From: Saccharibacillus deserti
GTDB lineage: Bacteria > Bacillota > Bacilli > Paenibacillales > Paenibacillaceae
DNA: 64,000 bases
NCBI RefSeq assembly: GCF_013618475.1
Contig: NZ_JABJVN010000006.1
Location: 186,001 to 250,000, forward strand
Reading direction: 5' to 3'
Shown here: piece by piece, positions 60,522-64,000 of the stretch
Layout of the letters: each line of letters begins with the position of its first letter
How positions within the stretch are numbered: position 1 is the first letter of the stretch
Translations under genes and position numbers: made by a program
Notes under the pieces: model-generated
Told to the model about the DNA's origin: nothing
Databases searched by the model: none
The model's input: only the letters and a program-made list of their open reading frames with translations

Positions 60522-60550
60522 AAAAGGACCGCCCGAAGGCGGTCCTTTTT
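60522..60550. terminator. Bidirectional terminator between LLM oxidoreductase and spo0M
   Basis: AAAAGGACCGCC and GGCGGTCCTTTT form a 12-bp stem around a CGAA tetraloop. Confidence 0.93.
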
Positions 60551-60590
60551 GCGTTACTGCCGATTGTCCGTGTCCGGCGCGGTCCGGCTT

Positions 60591-61367
60591 TTAGTGTGCG
60601 AAACGGGAGATCGTATTTTCCAGGAGGTCGGCGACGGCATGCGGTCCGCGGCTCAGGTCGCTCCGGGACAGGTTCAGGCGAACCAGGCTTTCGTCCGTGC
60701 CCATGGCTTCGGAGAAGAATCCGCCCAGACCGCGTGCGCGGCGGTCGACTTCAAGCAGCAGTTCGAGGTCGCCGTTGTTTTGACGGAAAAGCACTTCAAG
60801 CTCGTCGAGCTGGCCGCGGAACTTGGTCGTGGGCACGTATTCGAATTCCTGCACGAACGGCAGAGGTCCGCCCAGACGCGGCGAGTAATCGTTCGTCACT
60901 TCGCGCAGACGGAAGCCCAGCAGTTCGATCGCGTCCAGCGCGATTTGAATCTCGTCGCTTGGCGTCACGTTCAGCGCATCGCGGTCGGTGGCATCGGCGG
61001 CGCTCGGAATATCGAGGCCCGTCTCTACCCACACGGCGGAGCTGTGCAGCGTAATCGGCACGTATTCCGGCAGGGTGAAGCGGAACGGGATCTGTTTGCG
61101 TTCGCCCGCGCGAAGCGTAAAGCGCTCCGTCAGCAGAAACTTGGTTACGGTAGCCGTCTCGCGAACCTTGCGATCATCGCGTTCGCGAAGATACTCCGAC
61201 TTGATGAACAGATAGATGCGATCGACCTGCTGCTCGACCTGGCCGCCTTCGATATGCACGATCCCCGAGATATCGCCGCCGACGGGTACCTGGGAGTTGT
61301 CGAGTACCGTATCTACCTTCGCATTACCGATTCCGACGCTGGCCAACATTTTTTTGAAAAAAGACAT
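60591..61367 (-). CDS. spo0M: Sporulation-control protein Spo0M
   Basis: The 258-residue protein has an arrestin-like beta-sandwich. It starts SFFKKMLASVGIGNAKVDTV, then NSQVPVGGDISGIVHIEGGQ, FRFTLPEYVPITLHSSAVWV, and LFRQNNGDLELLLEVDRRAR then GLGGFFSEAMGTDESLVRLN, closely matching the family. In Bacillus Spo0M affects early sporulation and cytoskeleton-linked cell development; its mechanism is not understood. AGGGTG precedes the ATG. It is convergent to the LLM gene with a shared terminator. Confidence 0.95.
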   Translation of the reverse strand: MSFFKKMLASVGIGNAKVDTVLDNSQVPVGGDISGIVHIEGGQVEQQVDRIYLFIKSEYLRERDDRKVRETATVTKFLLTERFTLRAGERKQIPFRFTLPEYVPITLHSSAVWVETGLDIPSAADATDRDALNVTPSDEIQIALDAIELLGFRLREVTNDYSPRLGGPLPFVQEFEYVPTTKFRGQLDELEVLFRQNNGDLELLLEVDRRARGLGGFFSEAMGTDESLVRLNLSRSDLSRGPHAVADLLENTISRFAH

Positions 61368-61460
61368 ATTTTTTCACCCTCCGTTTGATTGATGCCAGAT
61401 ATACGCGGCGCTGTGGAGAGCGGTTTCGTTTTGACGAAGAAATTTTTGGGACGGCCGAAC

Positions 61461-62858
61461 TCAGGTTTTCAGAATGCCTCTGGCCGCGCGCTGTCCGGAG
61501 ATGACCGCACCTTCCATCGTGGCGAGAAAAGGCTGCTTGGTATAGTCGCCGGCCAGGAACAGACCCGGGATCGGGGTGACCTGCTTGGGCCGCTTTTTCT
61601 CGCTGCCGGCGGACAGGCGGTAGAAATTCTCGTCTCCCCGGATGATCCGGTAGTCCGTGACGCTGTCGACGCCATCCAGACCGATTTCTCTAAGGCTGTC
61701 GACCGTCCGCTGCCAGACTTCTTCTTCCGGCAGGTCGACCAGAGCGTCGGGATCGACCAGAATGATCGACGTTCGTCCCGGTTTGTCGCGAAACGTGGTG
61801 CGCGACTGCTCGCCGAACGATCCGAGCTGGGTACCGGGCCCGAACGTAGTCCGGTCCTGCGGCAGCAGCGGCGCAGGCAGTTCGAACTGCGCCGTCACAT
61901 GCGGCATGGCCTCCAGGTCGAAGAACGGCCGGAACGCCGACACCGCGGAGAAGTGCTCGGCGACGAGCTTCTGCGAACGGCGAATATTGGCGGCCACGAC
62001 GACATTCGCAGACAGCAGCCGTTCTCCGCTCTCCAGCTCGACGCCGCGGACGGTTTCTTGTTCCACAATGAGGCTTTTGACCGGCGCAGAGGTTCGCACC
62101 GTGCCGCCCAGACGCTCGATCGCATCGGCCAGCGGACGGCACATCACATCGGTCATGCCGCCGCTGAAAGCGCCGATCCGCATCTTGTGCAGACGGGGAA
62201 TGCCCGGAGCGAACAGGCCGAAGAAAGCGTAGGACGAATACTGCTCCGGCGGCAGGAAGAAGATTCCCGAAGACAGCGGCTCCAAGATCCGTTCCAGCGC
62301 CTGCTCGGTCACGTGATGGCGCTCCGCGTATTCCTTGAGCGGAATTTCGTCGAGCTCTTCCGGACGGGCGACGTAGTCTTTGAAACCCGCGGCAAAAAAC
62401 GGAATCAGGGACGCTTTGTCGGCGGGGGTCAGATAGCTGTTGTTGCCGAGTGCGCCGAGTACGGTCTTGAGCGGAGCCCGGATCACATCCAGCCCGAATA
62501 CGCCGGGTTCCGGGGATTCCGGATGCCGGGTCTCCATCGATTTTTCCCAGAACAGCATCTCGTTCAGATCGATGCCGGCACGCTCGAGCAGTTCGGGAAG
62601 CAGCGTGTAGTAGCCGATAAATTTGTGGAAACCGGATTCCACTTCCATTCCGTTCTCGTTCCAGTTGGCGGTGCGTCCCCCTACGTAAGGGGCGGCTTCG
62701 AGCACAAGTACGGATCGGCCGGCTTCGGCCAGCTCGAACGCACAGCTGAGACCGGCCAGACCGGCACCGACGACGATCGTCAATTCTTCGGATGGAACAT
62801 TCGGATTCTGCGGCAAATGGTTTTCCTCGCTTTCCTTGTGGGAGTTTCTGTGCTTCAT
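61461..62858 (-). CDS. FAD-dependent desaturase/protoporphyrinogen-oxidase-like oxidoreductase
   Basis: The 465-residue protein has an N-terminal dinucleotide-binding motif TIVVGAGLAGLSCAFELAEA then GRSVLVLEAAPYVGGRTANW, characteristic of the phytoene desaturase/monoamine-oxidase group, and the C-terminal FAD-contact motif PGLFLAGDYTKQPFLATMEG then AVISGQRAA. It could act on carotenoids, squalene derivatives or porphyrins; no carotenoid or heme genes are nearby, so the substrate is open. The ATG at 62858 has a poor ribosome site; a TTG at 62816 with GAGGAAAA 8 bases upstream would remove 14 residues and is a good alternative start. Confidence 0.88.
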   Translation of the reverse strand: MKHRNSHKESEENHLPQNPNVPSEELTIVVGAGLAGLSCAFELAEAGRSVLVLEAAPYVGGRTANWNENGMEVESGFHKFIGYYTLLPELLERAGIDLNEMLFWEKSMETRHPESPEPGVFGLDVIRAPLKTVLGALGNNSYLTPADKASLIPFFAAGFKDYVARPEELDEIPLKEYAERHHVTEQALERILEPLSSGIFFLPPEQYSSYAFFGLFAPGIPRLHKMRIGAFSGGMTDVMCRPLADAIERLGGTVRTSAPVKSLIVEQETVRGVELESGERLLSANVVVAANIRRSQKLVAEHFSAVSAFRPFFDLEAMPHVTAQFELPAPLLPQDRTTFGPGTQLGSFGEQSRTTFRDKPGRTSIILVDPDALVDLPEEEVWQRTVDSLREIGLDGVDSVTDYRIIRGDENFYRLSAGSEKKRPKQVTPIPGLFLAGDYTKQPFLATMEGAVISGQRAARGILKT

Positions 62859-62882
62859 TACCCGATTTGCGCAGGCTTGCGC

Positions 62883-62913
62883 TTGACTCTCAGGTAAACC
62901 TGAGGGTTTATGG
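62883..62913 (+). promoter_or_regulatory. MerR-type promoter and operator
   Basis: TTGACT at 62883-62888 and TTATGG at 62908-62913 are 19 bases apart, the long spacing bound by MerR activators. The spacer holds the perfect dyad CTCAGGT-AA-ACCTGAG (62889-62904). The next operon ends with a MerR regulator gene, which probably binds here. Confidence 0.7.
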
Positions 62914-62966
62914 TGACGTCAGAGCGAAACGGAATATCCGTTTCAAGCCGAAGGAGGAAAATGGAT

Positions 62967-63851
62967 ATGGAGAAGAAACTGAAGCCGGGCGTACAGGCCG
63001 CGATCGGTTGGACAAGCTTCGTACTGGCTTTGTATGCGGCTTCGGCCGCGTATCACCGGATGGAGTATTCGGGAATCGTTCAACCGGTCCAGCGTGTGGT
63101 TCAGGCCCTCATTGTGGTCGGCATCGTGGTGCCGACCGTGCGGGTTCTGTGCCGGCGGGGCGCGGGAGAATTTCCGCTGCGTTTTCGCGGCGGGGCATGG
63201 AAGCGCGAAATCGGCGCCGGACTTTTCGCGGCCGGCATCGCGTGTGCGCTTGCGGCCGCCGGCTTCGGAGCCGCCCATAGTCTGGGCTGGATCGTTGTGG
63301 AAGAAGTCCGGTTTACCGGGCCGCTGCTGAGCGCGATGGCGTTCAATCTCCTGATTGCGCTGCTGTACGAGGCCCTGCCGGAAGAACTGGTCTTCCGCGG
63401 CCTGATTCCCGATGCGCTCGGCCGCCGGATGCGGTCCGCAGCCGTTTTCCTGCTGGCGCCGATTCTGTTCGTGCTGGCACCGCTCGCGGCGCGAGGGCTG
63501 CAGGCGGCGACCGGCATGGATACCCAGGCCGTTACGGCCGATTATATGGTGCTTCTGCTCTTTTTTGCCGTGGCGCTGCAGTTCGTCCGTTCCGCCCTGG
63601 GTAGTCTTGGAGGCAGCATCGGGTTTCATCTGGCTTATCTCATGCTGGCGCGTTTCGCCGTGTTGGCCGAACCGGGAGAAGGCTTGGTGCGCTACGTCGA
63701 AGTCGAACGGGAGACGGGAAGCCTGTTCGTGCTGTTCCTGACGGTCGTGGTCGGCGGAGCTTCGGTGTTTGCCGCTCTGGCCGGGCTGCGCCGCCGGTCT
63801 GCCCGGAAGCGGAAAAGCCGGGCCTTGCCCCGGACGGATCGTTCGGGATAA
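62967..63851 (+). CDS. CPBP family intramembrane metalloprotease
   Basis: ATG 62967 is 9 bases after AAGGAGG; ATG 62961 is only 3 away. The 294-residue protein has about seven membrane helices and the CPBP/Abi motif EALPEELVFRGLIPDALGRR (EExxFRG, residues ~137-146), then LLFFAVALQFVRSALGSLGG then SIGFHLAYLMLARF, in which H of GFHL is the second metal-ligand motif (FxxxN/HxxxN variant). Members process prenylated or peptide substrates, sometimes bacteriocin self-immunity. It is followed 28 bases later by a MerR regulator. Confidence 0.85.
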   Translation: MEKKLKPGVQAAIGWTSFVLALYAASAAYHRMEYSGIVQPVQRVVQALIVVGIVVPTVRVLCRRGAGEFPLRFRGGAWKREIGAGLFAAGIACALAAAGFGAAHSLGWIVVEEVRFTGPLLSAMAFNLLIALLYEALPEELVFRGLIPDALGRRMRSAAVFLLAPILFVLAPLAARGLQAATGMDTQAVTADYMVLLLFFAVALQFVRSALGSLGGSIGFHLAYLMLARFAVLAEPGEGLVRYVEVERETGSLFVLFLTVVVGGASVFAALAGLRRRSARKRKSRALPRTDRSG

Positions 63852-63879
63852 GCTCGCACAGAAGGAAAGGAGGCGTCTT

Positions 63880-64000
63880 ATGCACGAAAAAAAGTACAAA
63901 GTCGGCGAACTGGCCCGGCGTTCGGGCATCAGCATAGCCGCGCTCCATTATTATGAAGAACTTGGTCTGCTGCAGCCCGAGCGTCACCCCGACTCCGGGT
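63880..64000 (+). CDS. MerR-family transcriptional regulator, N-terminus only
   Basis: ATG 63880 lies ~7 bases after AAAGGAGG. The frame is open to the end of the window (40 codons): YKVGELARRSGISIAALHYY then EELGLLQPERHPDSG, the winged helix-turn-helix of MerR proteins. The effector-binding part lies beyond the window. Transcribed with the CPBP protease, it probably controls the MerR-type promoter at 62883-62913. Confidence 0.92.
   Translation, partial: MHEKKYKVGELARRSGISIAALHYYEELGLLQPERHPDSG

Overview
The window looks like chromosomal DNA of a GC-rich, spore-forming Gram-positive of the Paenibacillaceae (Paenibacillus or Saccharibacillus-like). This is an inference from the gene mix: a Spo0M-type sporulation protein, S-layer-homology (SLH) proteins, EcsC, DUF2252 and DUF3934 proteins, a glycolipid glycosyltransferase operon, AGGAGG-type ribosome sites with frequent TTG/GTG starts, and long perfect hairpin terminators. 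No rRNA, tRNA, CRISPR array or intact mobile element was seen.

Left end (1-4000). This is a decayed accessory patch. It holds the end of a secreted carbohydrate-binding protein, an IS5-like transposase remnant, a frameshifted ABC exporter (two permeases and an ATPase with two extra G bases), and then a 31-codon remnant of a second copy of the carbohydrate-binding protein. The exporter is therefore sandwiched between paralogous ends. The sequence becomes GC-rich and gene-dense from about 4000.

Core system (3877-12413). Five tightly packed co-directional genes encode a SWIM zinc-finger protein, a HEAT-repeat protein, a MoxR-type AAA+ ATPase, a DUF5682 protein and a VWA (CoxE-like) protein. This set resembles the poorly understood E. 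coli yehL/yehM/yehP/yehQ group. The ATPase gene carries an exact 26-bp tandem duplication that shifts its last ~40 codons out of frame. Removing one copy restores a reading frame whose stop overlaps the DUF5682 start.

Middle (12.4-41.7 kb). Mostly metabolic and housekeeping genes: GNAT, lipid kinase, M20 amidohydrolase, YjdM, aldo/keto reductases, glycerate kinase, a 1506-residue lectin/Ig/SLH surface protein, a GT4-VTT-GT4 glycolipid operon, a UbiA prenyltransferase, a WGxxGxxG-CTERM small protein, flavin oxidoreductases, ArsR/AHSA1/FMN-reductase and MarR/quinone-reductase modules, and a GGDEF protein. Broken genes (SLH protein, radical SAM protein) are interspersed.

ADP-ribose module (41.8-43.9 kb). 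A Nudix protein, a NADAR protein and a chimeric remnant joining the N-terminus of a microbial PARG to an N-terminally truncated macro domain form a translationally coupled operon.

Right part (44-64 kb). A catalase-like peroxidase, DedA, a WYL regulator with a GyrI-like protein, a GGDEF-EAL protein, an unusual sigma-factor/DUF1835 fusion, EcsC, a zinc metallopeptidase, DUF2252, a GIY-YIG protein, uridine kinase, a decayed HAMP-type membrane protein, Spo0M, an FAD-dependent desaturase-like enzyme, and a CPBP protease next to a MerR regulator under a MerR-type promoter. The MerR gene runs off the end.
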